Positions 1-10,800 of a DNA stretch of 64,000 bases are shown piece after piece. The DNA is taken from NCBI GenBank assembly GCA_034401795.1, contig CM067359.1, positions 147,132,233 to 147,196,232 of the forward strand, read 5' to 3'. Both the position numbers and the translations under genes were made by a program. The DNA comes from Chaetoderma sp. LZ-2023a. Its lineage: Eukaryota > Mollusca > Caudofoveata > Chaetodermatida > Chaetodermatidae. Every line of letters begins with the position of its first letter. The first letter of the stretch is position 1. The notes under the pieces were generated by a model, which did not search any database, had not been told where the DNA came from, and saw only the letters and a list, made by a program, of their open reading frames with translations.

Positions 1-835
1 ACCAGGTATCCAAGTTTAGTTGCAATAGGCTTAACCAATCGTGAAATATAAGCTGAAAGGTTTTGCTAAACGCAAAAACTTAATGTTGAAAAAGCAGAGT
101 TCTGTATCAAGTTCAAAGTGACCTTGACCGTTGACATTGTTCCCCCAACATCATCATGCTGCTTCCTAACATTATAGGTAACCATGTATCCAAGTTCAGT
201 TGCAATAGGCGTAACCAATCCTGAAATATAAGCTGAGAAGTTTTGCTAAACGCAAAAACTTAATGTTGAAATAAGAGAATTCTATATCAAGATCACAGTG
301 ACCTTGATCTTCGACCGTGTGAAAACAACACCATCATCATGTTGCTTCCTATCATTATAGGTAACCATGTATCCAAGTTTAGTTGCAATAGCCTTAACCA
401 ATCCTGAAATATAAGCTGAAAAGTTTTGCCAAACGCAAAAACATAATGTTGAAATAACAGAGTTCTGTATCAAGGTCACAGTGACCTTTGACCTTGTGAT
501 CACAACATCATCATGCTGCTATCATTATAGGTAACCATGTATCCAAGTTTGGTTCCAATTGGATCAGGCATTGCTGAGATATAAGGCAATAACCTTTGTT
601 TAATGCAAAACGTAACGTAAAATATTAACAAAGATTACACTGTAACATTTGACCCCTGTAACCTTGACCTCATGGCCTTTTTATCGGCGGGCTGCTTCCT
701 TTCGATGTATATTACCAGGCACCCAAGTTTGGTTCCAATTGGATCAGGCATTGCTGAGATATAAACTTAACTTAAAAGTTTACGCCACCGCCAGAAAAGT
801 GATACCTATGTCTTGATCCTGCTTCGCAGGCGAGA
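1..835 (+). repeat. Tandem array of a ~175-bp dispersed repeat
   Basis: Four to five diverged copies in tandem, each opening with 'aggtaaccatgtatccaag' (near 177, 359 and 530) and containing 'aaggtcacagtgaccttga'. Spacing is about 170-182 bp. The last copies switch to the variant 'ttggttccaattggatcagg' and the block ends in a small hairpin, 'cctgcttcgcagg', near 820. No coding signal; the short minus-strand ORF here is a by-product. Family name unknown. Confidence 0.75.
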
Positions 836-939
836 CAAAAATAGTCGGATCAGAGCTTTAAAATAGTTCCAGACACAAACATGCGAGCGCACGTATGCAC
901 ACACAGACCCAAAGGTAATACCCGAACCAAAATTCTGAC

Positions 940-1235
940 TGGAACTGCTAGAACCAATGACTATAGTATCCTTTTAGCCAAAATTGGTTGAAATCAGTCA
1001 AAATGGACAGGCACTTTGACAAATTTTTAATAGAATCTAAGATTTTGACCATAAAACTGACGAATCAAAATAAATTGGGAATGGAAGTTGACCCAAATTT
1101 GTTTAAAAATCTTACTACTGTCTGGTTACGGAGGAGTAGTATTTTAAAGCAAAAGCTGATGAAGAGACGCCATGGAATTTATAAGCTTACTTGGCCATTC
1201 TGGCCAGGTGAGCTAATAATACTTTATAAAAGTAT
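940..1235 (+). repeat. 3' end of a 'ccaagatggccg' family repeat
   Basis: Diverged copy of the terminal part of the repeat that is complete near 30.4-31.5 kb. It ends in the same hairpin ('ggccattctggccaggtgagct' region, 1192-1215) followed by 'aataat'. The bases before it (836-940) show nothing recognisable. Confidence 0.5.
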
Positions 1236-1677
1236 GGAACCAAAAATAGATCAAAAACTATTTGGCATTTTTAAAGAGAAAATAAACAAACAAGAATTCC
1301 CCCAACAGACCCCCCTTGTGGGTTGGTCTGTAGTTTTATTAACAACTATAAACATAATTTCTATTCAATCACTACTTGCTAAATCAAACCTACTGCATTT
1401 AGCACCAGAAAAAGATCTTTTTTAATGCTTACTTTCATGCTCCCCACCTGCCTATACCGCCTCATTGTACCCTCAACCAGGCTTCTGGTAGAGTACACTC
1501 TCACCATATAGCCTGCATACACTGGCACCAGTCTGAACTTACTGCTCTTTGACCTAGGTCAATGAGCATGCGCATAGGAGGCTAAGAGTAACATAGAATC
1601 ACTTTCCAAATTTAGATGCAAGAAAAAATAAAGAGATTCTCAAATCATTCCCACGCGAGGTGGCTGAAAGCAGGTCG

Positions 1678-1810
1678 TAGTGATTGAACGGTAAGTATGT
1701 TTATAGTGGTTAATAAAACTACAGACCAACCCACAAGGGGGGGGGGGGGGTCTGATGGGGGTTGTTATTACACCACAAACATCCATTACCGTTCAATCAC
1801 TACTTGCTAA
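1678..1810. other. Internal complementary region of element A
   Basis: Fuses a sequence complementary to the element's own left end (1678 to about 1735) with one complementary to a right end of the B type (about 1762-1810), the latter no longer present in this truncated copy. The two halves are separated by a run of G at 1737-1750. This arrangement is diagnostic of DIRS elements, whose ICR is thought to template joining of the ends into a circle. Confidence 0.75.
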
Positions 1811-2099
1811 ACCCGTAGAATTGGTCAGTGCCCCACTTAAAAACCCTTGGTGGGTGGAGATTTGAGAAGCTCAAAGGAAGTATAAAAATAACAGATATAC
1901 AAATAAAAAATAATCAAATAAACATAAAAGTGCATCAATTTAAATCACACAGTGATTATCAAACAAGGAAAATGAACAACCAAAGAAAACTAAACAAGAC
2001 ACAAATAAAGATTCTCACCCATATCAACACAGGCATACAGTCTAAGGAAAATGGCCTTGGTAAATGGTCTTTAGCTTGCTTAGTTAAAATGGTTATATT

Positions 2100-2398
2100 T
2101 CTAAAGAAGGAAGCCGCTGGACTCTGATCCTTAACGTGAAAGGAGGTAAAGGTCGATTCAGACTTCCAGCTGGCCACTTGCATAACATCATCTAAGGATG
2201 AACCGGCAAATAAGGCGAAAGAAGAAGCCATTCCACAGACGTCATGGGCTTTAATATGAGCCAATTGGATTTCACCAGATGAAGCTATCTCGTAATAGAT
2301 TCGAATAGTATCGCATATCCATCTGGCTTTGGAAACAGGTCTGGCTACTTGTTCCGCGTACGGGACCCATAGATGGGTTTTAACAGATCTTTTAGTGT
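2100..2398 (-). pseudogene. Tyrosine recombinase C-terminal fragment (element A)
   Basis: The reading frame shows the recombinase core 'KAHDVCGMAS' then 'VASWKSESTFTSFHVKD'. Compared with elements B and C, the arginine of the HxxR box is now cysteine and the nucleophilic tyrosine is histidine, so this fragment cannot be catalytic. The N-terminal half, with the first catalytic arginine, is absent because the element is truncated at 2398. The frame runs on past the recombinase into noncoding DNA down to about 1959. Confidence 0.75.
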
Positions 2399-3065
2399 CG
2401 CTCACCTGGAGCACTATGCATTTTTGTCAAAATTGTGGGTGGGTGGTTTAGGAGTAGTCTTTTAAATGAGTTTGTGGACATGTTTGCAAGTCCAATATGG
2501 CTGCCAAACACGCTACATTTTGATTGGTCCAATTTGGCTAGGTTTCTGGCGCAGATCCTTCCCTTGAAAAAAATCTAATGGCACTCAGTGCCTAATCATA
2601 TTTCCCAAATTTCGGCCCAATCTGCTCAGTGGTTCTGGAGTTGTTTTGGCAAAAAATAGGTTATCCAAGATGGCCACCAAACCATTTGGCCAATCAAGTT
2701 CCCTGGAACAAACTTGGTGCAGCTTTTGCCATAGATGATATTTCATGCTTTTTGAATTGATCCCCCAGGCAGTTTTGGAGAAGATTTTTAAAGACATTTC
2801 TAAAAATCGACCAAAACCCAAGATGGTGTGAGAAAACATAAAAAATTTCCCATTGCTTTAGTATGGGAGATTTTGGCAGGTAAATGATCCAAGATGGCCG
2901 CTAAACCGTTTATCTGACAGTCTCGAAAATGGCAAATTTTAAATGACAATATGCAAAAAAAATACATAAAACCAATTTCGGCCTCAAAATCAATCAAATA
3001 AAAAAATCCAATATGACCACCAAACACGCTATATGGGCATTTTCACAGTCACCTGGAGCAGTGGG
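2399..3065 (+). repeat. 'ccaagatggccg' family repeat, 5' part
   Basis: Starts 'tcgctcacctggagcactat' exactly where element A breaks off and matches the copy starting near 30420 over about 650 bp. It contains repeated blocks of 'ccaagatggccgc' and 'agttccctggaacaaactt'. No real ORF. The following 3066-3390 holds nothing I recognise. Confidence 0.75.
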
Positions 3066-3398
3066 CGCACAAGAGAAAGGATGGGGAATGCTCAGAAATT
3101 AACATGAGTAATAGAGCAATATGAAACATTATATATTTTTAATGCATGATAGTGTGTGGTACCTGGAAATAAGAATATAAGAAACAGAATATCATTTGTG
3201 TTCTTTTAATTGCACACACATGTTCAATTTTGGACAAAACTGAGTTTCCTACTGATAAATCTTAATTTTGTTTGCTGGAGAAAACAATAAAAGCAGCAAC
3301 CCTGCCAAGAATATTTGCAGTAGAATAGCATGCGAGAATGGTGCTATCAAAAATCATGCATTTATGGAGGTATCAAGATTTTATTTTATACTGTGGTC

Positions 3399-3475
3399 TA
3401 GGGTTGCACGATTATTCACTTTTCATAATCGCGGTCATTTAAAAAATAAAATCGCGATCATACGATTAATCATGA
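3399..3475 (+). repeat. Left terminal inverted repeat of the hAT-like element
   Basis: TAGGGTTGCACGATT followed by an AT-rich stretch rich in 'cgatt/aatcg' words ('ttcataatcgcgg', 'atcgcgatcatacgatt'). It pairs with 25440-25535 on the other strand. The following 3476-3748 is internal element sequence with no gene. Confidence 0.65.
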
Positions 3476-3748
3476 ACCTGAAGTATATTAACTACGTCAA
3501 TGCTGCTTCGGGGACGTTATTATGCTACTGCAGATTGTAAGATTATGGGTTAGGCACATGAGTATACATACATGGACAGAATAGATCAGTTGCTGATTGC
3601 AAACAAAGGAATGTATCAAGATTTTCTAGATGGAAAACGGAAGGTACCGTATTTCACTTAATTGTAGCCTATGCTCTAATAAAAGCCCACACGCAAACTT
3701 TGACATATGAGCTCCAATGATTTCTTAGCAGTTTCAAAATGGCAAAAA

Positions 3749-4062
3749 AACCCACAGACCTCCTTGTGGGTTGGTCTGTTGTTTTATTAACCACTATAAA
3801 AACATACTTACCGTTCAATCACTACTTGCTAAATCAATTATCTGCGTTTAGCTATCAGAATAAGATTTTTATGCTTGCATACACACCTCCCCATGCCTAT
3901 TCCTATTAATATGGACCCTTAACCAGGCTACTGGTTAAGTCCATCTCCAGCATACTGACTGATATAGACTGGCACCAGTCTATATCCACCCCATAGTGAC
4001 GCCTGAAACTAAGCGCGCTTGCGCATGCGCACTGGAGCCCAAATAGGAAAGAGATTCACTTT
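3749..4062 (+). repeat. Left (3') terminal repeat of element B
   Basis: Includes a unique tip (3749-3812) with the hairpin 'cagacc...ggtctg', then the ITR shared with 11262-11508. The ITR itself contains two palindromes: 'cttaaccag..ctggttaag' near 3938 and 'tagactggcaccagtcta' near 3967. Confidence 0.85.
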
Positions 4063-4134
4063 TCTAAATTTAAGTGCCAAATATTAAAGGACAATTCTCA
4101 AATCTTACAACGCGGGGTGGCTGAGGCCGGGTCG

Positions 4135-4252
4135 TAGTGATTGAACGGTAAGTATGTTTTTATAGTGGTTAATAAAACAACAGACTACTGTGGTGGGGGG
4201 GTTGTTATTACACCACAAAAACATCCATTACCGTTCAATCACTACTTGCTAA
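4135..4252. other. Internal complementary region of element B
   Basis: Bases 4135-4185 are the exact reverse complement of the element's left tip (51 nt), and 4204-4252 are the exact reverse complement of its right tip at 11480-11528 (49 nt). A short G-rich link (about 4186-4203) separates them. In the DIRS model the ICR pairs with both cDNA ends and dictates the circle junction. Its position just downstream of the recombinase gene is the standard DIRS layout. Confidence 0.88.
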
Positions 4253-4477
4253 ACCCGTAGATTTGGTCAGTGCCTCACTTAAACATTAGGTGGGAGGAGA
4301 TTTGAGAATCAACAAACAAGGATAAAAATCAAATCAATCTTATCCACATGTTAATAACAAAACAAAATAGTGCATTTAACTCAATCACACAGTTGATTAA
4401 CAAATAAGGAAAACTTGAACTTAAAGAAATAAATAAAAACCAAAAGAAGACTCACCATTTCTCACAGACGTGCAGTG

Positions 4478-5703
4478 TTAACGAAAATGGTGGGAAGTGC
4501 TTGGTAAATGGTCTTCGCCTTTTTTAGTTAAAATAGTAATGTTACGAAAGAAGGAGGCTGCTGCACTCTGGTCTTTGAGATAAAAGGTTGTAAAAGTGGA
4601 TTCAGATTTCCATCCTGCCACCTGCATGACTCCACCTAAAGACGAACCGGCAAAAAGAGCGAAAGAAGTAGCCATACTTCTAACGTCATGGGCTTTAATA
4701 TGGGAGAGGTTAATTTGATCCGGTGAGGCTATCTCATAACACAGCTTAATTGTCTCACAAATCCATCTGGCAATCGTAGATTTTGAGACTGGCTTAGATA
4801 ACTCTTCCGCGTAGGAAACCCATAAATGGGATGGATCGACTCTTAAAATCAGTTCGCTGTTTGTACATTCTTAATTCCCTAACAGGACACCAAAATTTAT
4901 CGGATGGCGAAAAAGACGATAAAGATTTAAAAATGATCGGACTAGCAGGAAAGCGGTTAGACTGAGTTTTAGATAAAAAGTCCCTTCTGGGATATAAAAC
5001 CAAACCATCTCCTGAAACTATAAATCTATCCCTTTCAGCAGAAGGAGCATGAATCTCTGAACGTCTTCTAGCAGAGGCAGCAGCAACAAGAAAAACAGCT
5101 TTGAAAGTTAAAAGCTTAATACTGCTAGAGGAAATAGGTTCAAAATGGCGACCTGCCAAAACTTGAAGAAACAAAGCCAAATTCCAGGAAGGTAAAGGCG
5201 TAGCAATCGGAGGACGAATATTACCTAGACCTCTAATAAAACTATTAAGAGTCTTAGTATCCTTGACATCGGCATTCAGAAGACAAGGAAGAGAAGATGC
5301 CAGAGAAAATCTATATCCCTAACCGTATTAGCTGATAAATGTAAAGAATCAAACAGATAAGATAAAAAAATCTAATACTTGGGGTATAGAAACAGAATCA
5401 GGCACGAAACCTTGGTCTGAACACCATTCTCCGAAAATTTTAAGTTGACCCTTGTAAACTCGACGGGTCGACACTCTTCTGGCAGAATCAATAATTTCCT
5501 GAGATCTTGAAGAAACTTTATTCTCGAGGACCTGACTCGAGATTCTCCAAACACACAGATTAAAAATTTCTGGGTTTGGATGAACACAAAGACCCCTTAC
5601 TTGAGATAGAAGATCTTGGGATACTGGAAGAAGACGAGGGAAGTCTACCAGAAGATCTAGAAGGTCTACAAACCAAATCCTCTTTGGCCAAAAGGGAGCT
5701 ATC
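4478..5703 (-). pseudogene. Tyrosine recombinase (YR), element B
   Basis: Integrase-like tyrosine recombinase that would insert circular DIRS DNA. The N-terminal SAM-like, DNA-binding part follows the RNase H linker in the same frame (5349-5703, 'SARRVSTRRVYKGQLKIFGE'). The catalytic part shows the first arginine in 'ARRRSEIHA' (about 5065), then 'AHDVRSMATSFAL' (HxxR, near 4690), 'AGWKSES' and the nucleophile in 'FTTFYLKD' (near 4590). All expected catalytic residues are visible, but the gene is split over several frames (breaks near 5345, 5220 and 4790). The region between its end and the ICR (4253-4477) is noncoding. Confidence 0.82.
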
Positions 5704-5714
5704 AGAAGAATCTC

Positions 5715-5950
5715 ACTGCCCTGTAGGTGGGGCTTAGAATACACCTTCCGTATCCTCTGCGTGTCGTAAGAGGTGACTAAAGGAGGTAAGGGTGAGGTAA
5801 CCCTGACAGAAACCTCGAGTGCTGAAGACGGAGGTTCCAGGCCACACGCGCACTCTAATAAACCATGGATCCACGCACTTAACGCTTATGATCATGTCGA
5901 TAGTCACTTACAGGACTGGCGGTAAGATCAGCGAACGAAAAGAAGAAGAA
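5715..5950 (+). mobile_element. SINE copy 1, inserted in element B
   Basis: A 236-bp unit starting '(ac)tgccctgtaggtgggg' and ending in 'gaacgaaaagaagaagaa'. It is flanked by a perfect 11-bp target duplication, AGAAGAATCTC (5704-5714 and 5951-5961), which proves insertion into the older DIRS element. A weak tRNA-like box B ('ggttccaggcc') lies near 5833; box A is unclear. Two more copies are at 11625 and 63227. The tail matches the LINE end at 45950. Confidence 0.85.
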
Positions 5951-6607
5951 AGAAGAATCTCGCAAACTTGATCCTTGACCTTCTTCAAGACTAACGGAAT
6001 CAAAATCGTTGAAGGGAAGGCATAGGTGAACATTCCTGTCCAGGACTGAGACAGCGCATCCACCGCCAGGGCTTGACTGTCCGGAAAAGGAGACATGTAA
6101 GAGAAGATCTGAGCATTCAGAGAGGTCGCGAACAGATCTACTAGAGGACGATCCATAAGACTGATAATCACTCTGACAACTGACCTCATTAACTGCCACT
6201 CTGTGTGGGCGAACTTGCTGGCACGTGACAGTTGGTCCGCCACAAAATTCAGACTGCCTGGGACATGGGAAGACACAAGAAAAATCTGCTTCTTGCGGCA
6301 CCACACGAGAAAATTCCACACTTCTAGACAGAGGAGAGATGACCTTGTACCTCCCTGCCTGTTGATATAAGACACCACTGTCGAATTGTCAGACCGAATC
6401 GAGACTGAGACCTATCACAAGATCTGACCATGAAAGGAGAGCCTTCTTGACAGCCCACAACTCTAGAATGTTGATATGAGCTGTTGACTCCTCCAGGGAC
6501 CAAAGGCGGGAAACTGACAGGGAGTCCCAGACTGCTCCCCATCCCTCCTGGGAAGCTTCTGCGACGATAATCACCTTAGTGGAGGACTTTACCAGTGGAA
6601 CACCCAT
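5951..6607 (-). pseudogene. RNase H domain and linker, element B
   Basis: RNase H removes the RNA template during reverse transcription. Visible blocks, N to C: 'VIIVAEASQEGWGAVW' (near 6560), 'HINILELWAVKKALL' (near 6470), the third-acidic-residue region before 'SYINRQGG', and 'NFVADQLSR' (near 6240). The first catalytic position is Glu where element D has Asp. A conserved linker ('VDLFATSLNAQIFSYMSPF') follows and leads into the recombinase across the SINE insertion. At least three frames are used. Some DIRS elements carry a methyltransferase-like domain here; I cannot confirm one. Confidence 0.8.
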
Positions 6608-7693
6608 CAGAAGCAGAGAACAATTCTTCTAAAAATGTAGATGAGGAATCAAATGTTCTCTGATGGGAGATGGTAATCTGATGGTAAATAGAGCGAATTG
6701 ACTGCTTCCAAAGGGACATTAAATACATTTGGAAGGGTCTTCTCATCAGCGCCGCCCAAGGAATTACTTTCTCTACGCTGACCATCAAGCCTATCACTCT
6801 TAAAAAGAATCTTGCTCTTACCATGGGAGAAGACAGGATTTCCATTGCCACTGATAAAGCCTCTATCCTTGGATCTGAGGGGAAGACTAGATCACGGGCC
6901 AGGTCGAAAGAAACGCCAAGATGCGTAAAGATTTTAGCTGGAACTAGGCGTGATTTCTTTAGATTTAAAATCCACCCTAGGTTGCATGCCAGACTGCAAA
7001 CTTCTGGAAGAATTCCTGAGAAAATTGAGGATGACCTTACTTTTACCAACCAGTCGTCTATATAAACATGAAGATGGATAGAACGACGGTGTAAAATTCC
7101 TGCCATGGCTGAAACTAGACGGGTAAAAAGGAAGGGAGTTGTGGTCAGGCCGAAGGGCATGGCGCGGAACTGCCACTCGATCCTTGTAAGCAAACCTCAG
7201 GAACTTTCTGAAGGCAGGGTGAATAAGAACATGAAAGTAGGCGTCCTTTAGCTCGATGGAAGACGTCCACATTCCCTGATCTAAACTGGAAATGATCTGG
7301 GAGATTGTCTCAATCTTGAACTTGGGAGTGAGAATCATAAGATTTAGCTTTTTCAAATTTATGATAGGACGCCAACCTCCTGTTTTCTTGGAAACTAAAA
7401 AGATGATCGACTAGTAGCCCGGGTCTACTCTCCAGTGGGGAACTTCTTCTATTGCCCTCTTGACAATCATGGATTCCAACTCCTCTTCCAAGGCAACCAA
7501 TTTTTCTGGATTGGAGGGAATCGGAGTCCAAATTGGAAGAAAAGAGAGAAGAGGAGGATGACGGATCCATGAAGGTGCATAACCCCAACGTATCTGAGAA
7601 ACTAGCCAGGAGTCCTGAACGAGGGCCTGCCAATTCTCCCAAAACAGAGAAAGGCTCCCTCCTACTGGCACGTTGGGCAACAGGCATTGGACC
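6608..7693 (-). pseudogene. Reverse transcriptase core, element B
   Basis: Copies element RNA into DNA. The fingers block 'GGWRPIINLKKLN' is near 7370. Motif A reads 'SIELKDAYFHV' (about 7250), with Glu replacing the catalytic Asp seen in element D. Motif B region is 'MPFGLTTTPFLFTRL' (near 7160), and motif C is 'HVYIDDWLVKV' (near 7060). The YIDD box and flanking residues are typical of DIRS RTs. Stops or frameshifts near 7410 ('DPGY' stop), 7190 and 6580 disrupt it. Confidence 0.85.
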
Positions 7694-8233
7694 AACTGAT
7701 CCGAAGGCACAAGAAGAGGGGGAGGGATGAGGAAGGGAAGAGAGAAGGCTGGACTTACCTGGGAATAGTCCACACCTTCAAACTCTCTTTCCTTGATACC
7801 CTCTAAAGGAAGAACGACCTCTGGACCTGGAACTAGCACGCGAGGAGAAGGAGACTGCCTCCTTTGAGACCTGAAATGATGAGAAGATATAGAATCGAAG
7901 CGATCCTCCTCCGTGGATCGATCTTGATGATTGGAAGAAGAAAGATTGGAATTATTAATAATCCTAGAGGGATAAGCCCCAAACTGGTCAGGTTTGAGGC
8001 TCTTTCTTCTAGGAGAAGAATTCAGACTCTTCACAGAAGAAACATCTCTTTTCAAGGAAGGATTAGCGAAGGAAATCTGAGCCTGAAGCTCCCTAGAGGC
8101 CTTCAGGCACTCAGATTCTGCACGAATTAGACTAGGAGCCGCCTGTCCGAAAATATCTTGACCAAAAGGAGGTGCTACAACAAGACTATTCTTCAAAGAA
8201 CTAGAAATCTGAACCTCAGAGAGCTTCCTGGAT
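7694..8233 (-). pseudogene. ORF1/RT junction segment, element B
   Basis: A 261-codon open frame (7411-8196) holds two blocks that are on separate frames in elements C and D. The first is an ORF1 C-terminal block ('FGQDIFGQAAPSLIRAESE', matching 'GPSIFGGQARAILEDTASI' in D). The second is the RT N-terminal block 'VPVGGSLSLFWENWQALVQD' and 'WTPIPSNPEKLVALEEELE'. So ORF1 and RT are in one frame here, which may be ancestral or the chance result of an indel. Confidence 0.6.
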
Positions 8234-10800
8234 CAACGCTTTGAGGTAATGAAACCCAAGGACTTACAGACTGAATTGAGGGAGCCACGAGACAAATCTG
8301 CCAAAGAACGAAAAACTGATAAAGGAACTTGATCACCACGTTCTTCAGCCTTAAGAACAGCCTCAGATAACAGAGCAAGGAAATTAGATGACTTAAGCTG
8401 ATACCTGCAAACAGACTCAGAGAGACTGAGTGGAGGCAACCTTCAAATAATCCTCCTTGGGAGCTTGAACAGGAGCATCATATTTTGAAACAAGAGAAAA
8501 GTCATTAGTGAAAGCATCATTAACAAAGAAATCGAGCATATCAACTACTAAGTTATCAATAGGCAGAACCTGAGGAGAGGAAGAGTCAGATGTAGAGAGA
8601 GAACAGACCCGAAAGAAGGAGGATTAATAGCAAATTCCTCCTTAAGAGGAAGAGAAAGAGTAGATGCGATCCACCTGTGAGCCATGGACCAGTCTTCCGA
8701 AGAGGCTCTGACCGGACAAAACCTCTTCAGATCCCTGGCCCTGACCGACTTGGGAGCTGACGGAAGAGAAGGATGAAGAGGAGAAGAAGAAGAAGAGATG
8801 AGAACAGTCACCTGAAACTAAAGATTCACCTGCCCTAGAGGAAACAGGAGAAGAAGGCCTTCTAGCAGACTCAGGAAAGGAAGAAACTTGAGAAGAAAAG
8901 GAATCCCTACCCTGATCCTGACTAGAGTACAAGAAAGGAAGAACCAGAGAACTGGCAGAAAACCTCGACAGGATAGAAAAGCGAGCAGAAACAAAAGAAC
9001 GATCTAAAGAAGGATCCCTAACCACAGAAAACAAGGAAAAATCTAAACTTGAATCAACAATTTGAAATTCTAGCTCAGGAGAAAGGACAACGGAAACAAT
9101 CGGATCACGATGATCAAAAGAAGAAGAGGAGGAAGGAGGAAGAGAAGAGATTGGATGAGCAGATGGAGAAGAAGAAGAATGATCTACCGGACCCTGAGAG
9201 GAAAGAGAAGGAAGACGGGAGAAACCCGGAGGAGGAATAGAAGATTGGAAGAGAGCAGACGAGTTAGACACATGACTGGATGAGAAGTCCTTAGCAGAAA
9301 GAGAAGAAATAGGATTAAAACCTGGAGGATGAGAAAGAAGGCCTAGAGGAAGATGAATTCAAAACAGCGTCACGAAAGGAAGGAGAGGGAAGACGGGGAA
9401 GATAAATCAACATCTACTACCTGAGAAGGGAGAAAAGAATCATAATTGGAAGCTACAGAATACTGAGAGAACACCCGTTGAGATATTTCAGAACAAGAAT
9501 CTACAAAACCCCTATCATCACAAACCTTACGCTTATCCTCGGAAAATCTCTCTGAATATAACGAGGAGACTGCAGCGTAAGATGATGCTTGGATAAAATC
9601 TTAGACGACACTAACTGATTATGATCTCTCGCTATCCCGGAAGTTACCTCCCAACCGGAAGCGGAAGACGGAAGTCTATCCGGATCTGAACGACCCGGAA
9701 GTACACCTCTAGAACCGGAAGTGTACAGACAGGAATCAAAAACGGAAGCGGAAGCGCTTCTACTGGAAGACGAAAAATAATAGGAGTCCTCAGACCCCGG
9801 GTATCCGGTATGACCGGAAGCGCTGCTAAAACCGGAAACGGATCTTGAAGACCCGGATGTCCTACAAAAACGGAAGTCATACCGGAAATGGTCGGAATGG
9901 AAGTAATAACCAGATCTTGAAGACCTGGATTTCCTACAAAACCGGACGAAACTGAAGAAAGAACCGGATCCTGAAGACCTGGATGTCTTGACAAACTGGA
10001 AGTTAAACCGGAAACAGACAGAATGGAAGAAGCACCGGAAAATGGAAGTAAACCCGAGTCCTGAGGACCCGAGTCCACCACAACGGAACCGGAAGAATTA
10101 GCAAGACTAGAAATCGAACTCTTAGCTATAGGCGACCTATGGAGAATCTTTACGACCGGTATGACTGAAATACTGGCATTAGCATAAGGCTTTTGGACGT
10201 TAGCTTCCACCTCCGCCACAACTGCTTGAGGGTTATGCCTGTCACCCTCAAGTCGAACCCACCTTCGAGAGCTTAGTCGCTCTAGACTTTTGCTTAGGAG
10301 ACCTGGTAACCTGCATAGACGTTAGAGGGACCGGGAACGCCCGCTAGTCCTCGGGCTATCGTCGGAACCAGAAGAAACATCCTGTTTCTTGGCCTCCTTG
10401 ATGGCAGAAGATATCCTTTCGTCTAAAGATTTGGTCAGTACAGAAGCGAAGCACTCAAATCTCGCAAATAACGATAAGACAGCATCTGAATTCGCCGAAG
10501 AGGCCCCCCCCCCTCCGTTGCTACCGGAATAGATACATTAGATTTCGCAAAAGACACAGCTTTCATCTTACTAGCAATGGAGGTAGGGGAAGGACGACCA
10601 GAGGGCAGCGGTTGTTTAGCGGGCAATTCCTTAAAAAACGCCTTAGAAACCGAGACCAGCCACCCTTTGCAAATCCCACACATCATTGTGGGGGTGCAAG
10701 AAGTGCATTTGTCGCACACATGACCACCAAAATCAGCTGAGTGAAGGCGATCACATTTGGCAGACGTGCATTTCGTCTTATCTGACGATTTAACGGACTC
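8234..10800 (-). pseudogene. ORF1 (putative Gag-like protein), element B
   Basis: First gene of the element. DIRS ORF1 products are presumed nucleocapsid-like; none is biochemically clear to me. N-terminal cysteine cluster (10665-10775): C-x12-HV-boxed C-x2-C-x2-C-x5-C-x2-C-x2-W, read as 'HVCDKCTSCTPTMMCGICKGW' split across the motif. The middle (9644-10219) has serine-rich repeats with 'HPGLQDP', 'NPGLQDL' and 'HPGLQDP'. The rest (8548-9271) is Ser/Arg-rich and low complexity. It is broken by frameshifts. There is no ATG between the cluster and an in-frame TAG at 10801; that TAG overlaps a good splice acceptor (T-rich tract then AG), suggesting an upstream start exon. Confidence 0.65.

Larger units (their letters stand above)
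1304..2398 (-). mobile_element. Truncated DIRS-like retrotransposon, element A
   Basis: A 3'-terminal piece (in coding sense) of the same family as element B. From low coordinate it carries the terminal repeat (1304-1600), the internal complementary region (1678-1810) and the C-terminal part of a tyrosine recombinase. The terminus begins at AAC followed by the hairpin 'cagacc...ttggtctg'. It stops abruptly at about 2398, where an unrelated dispersed repeat begins, so ORF1, RT and RNase H are missing. It lies outside the hAT-like nest and has no partner ITR. It is more diverged than B, suggesting an older insertion. Confidence 0.8.

Noticed and set aside
1828..2127. Plus-strand 99-codon ORF
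   Set aside because: Opposite the recombinase fragment and downstream noncoding DNA of element A; Lys/Asn-rich with no motif.
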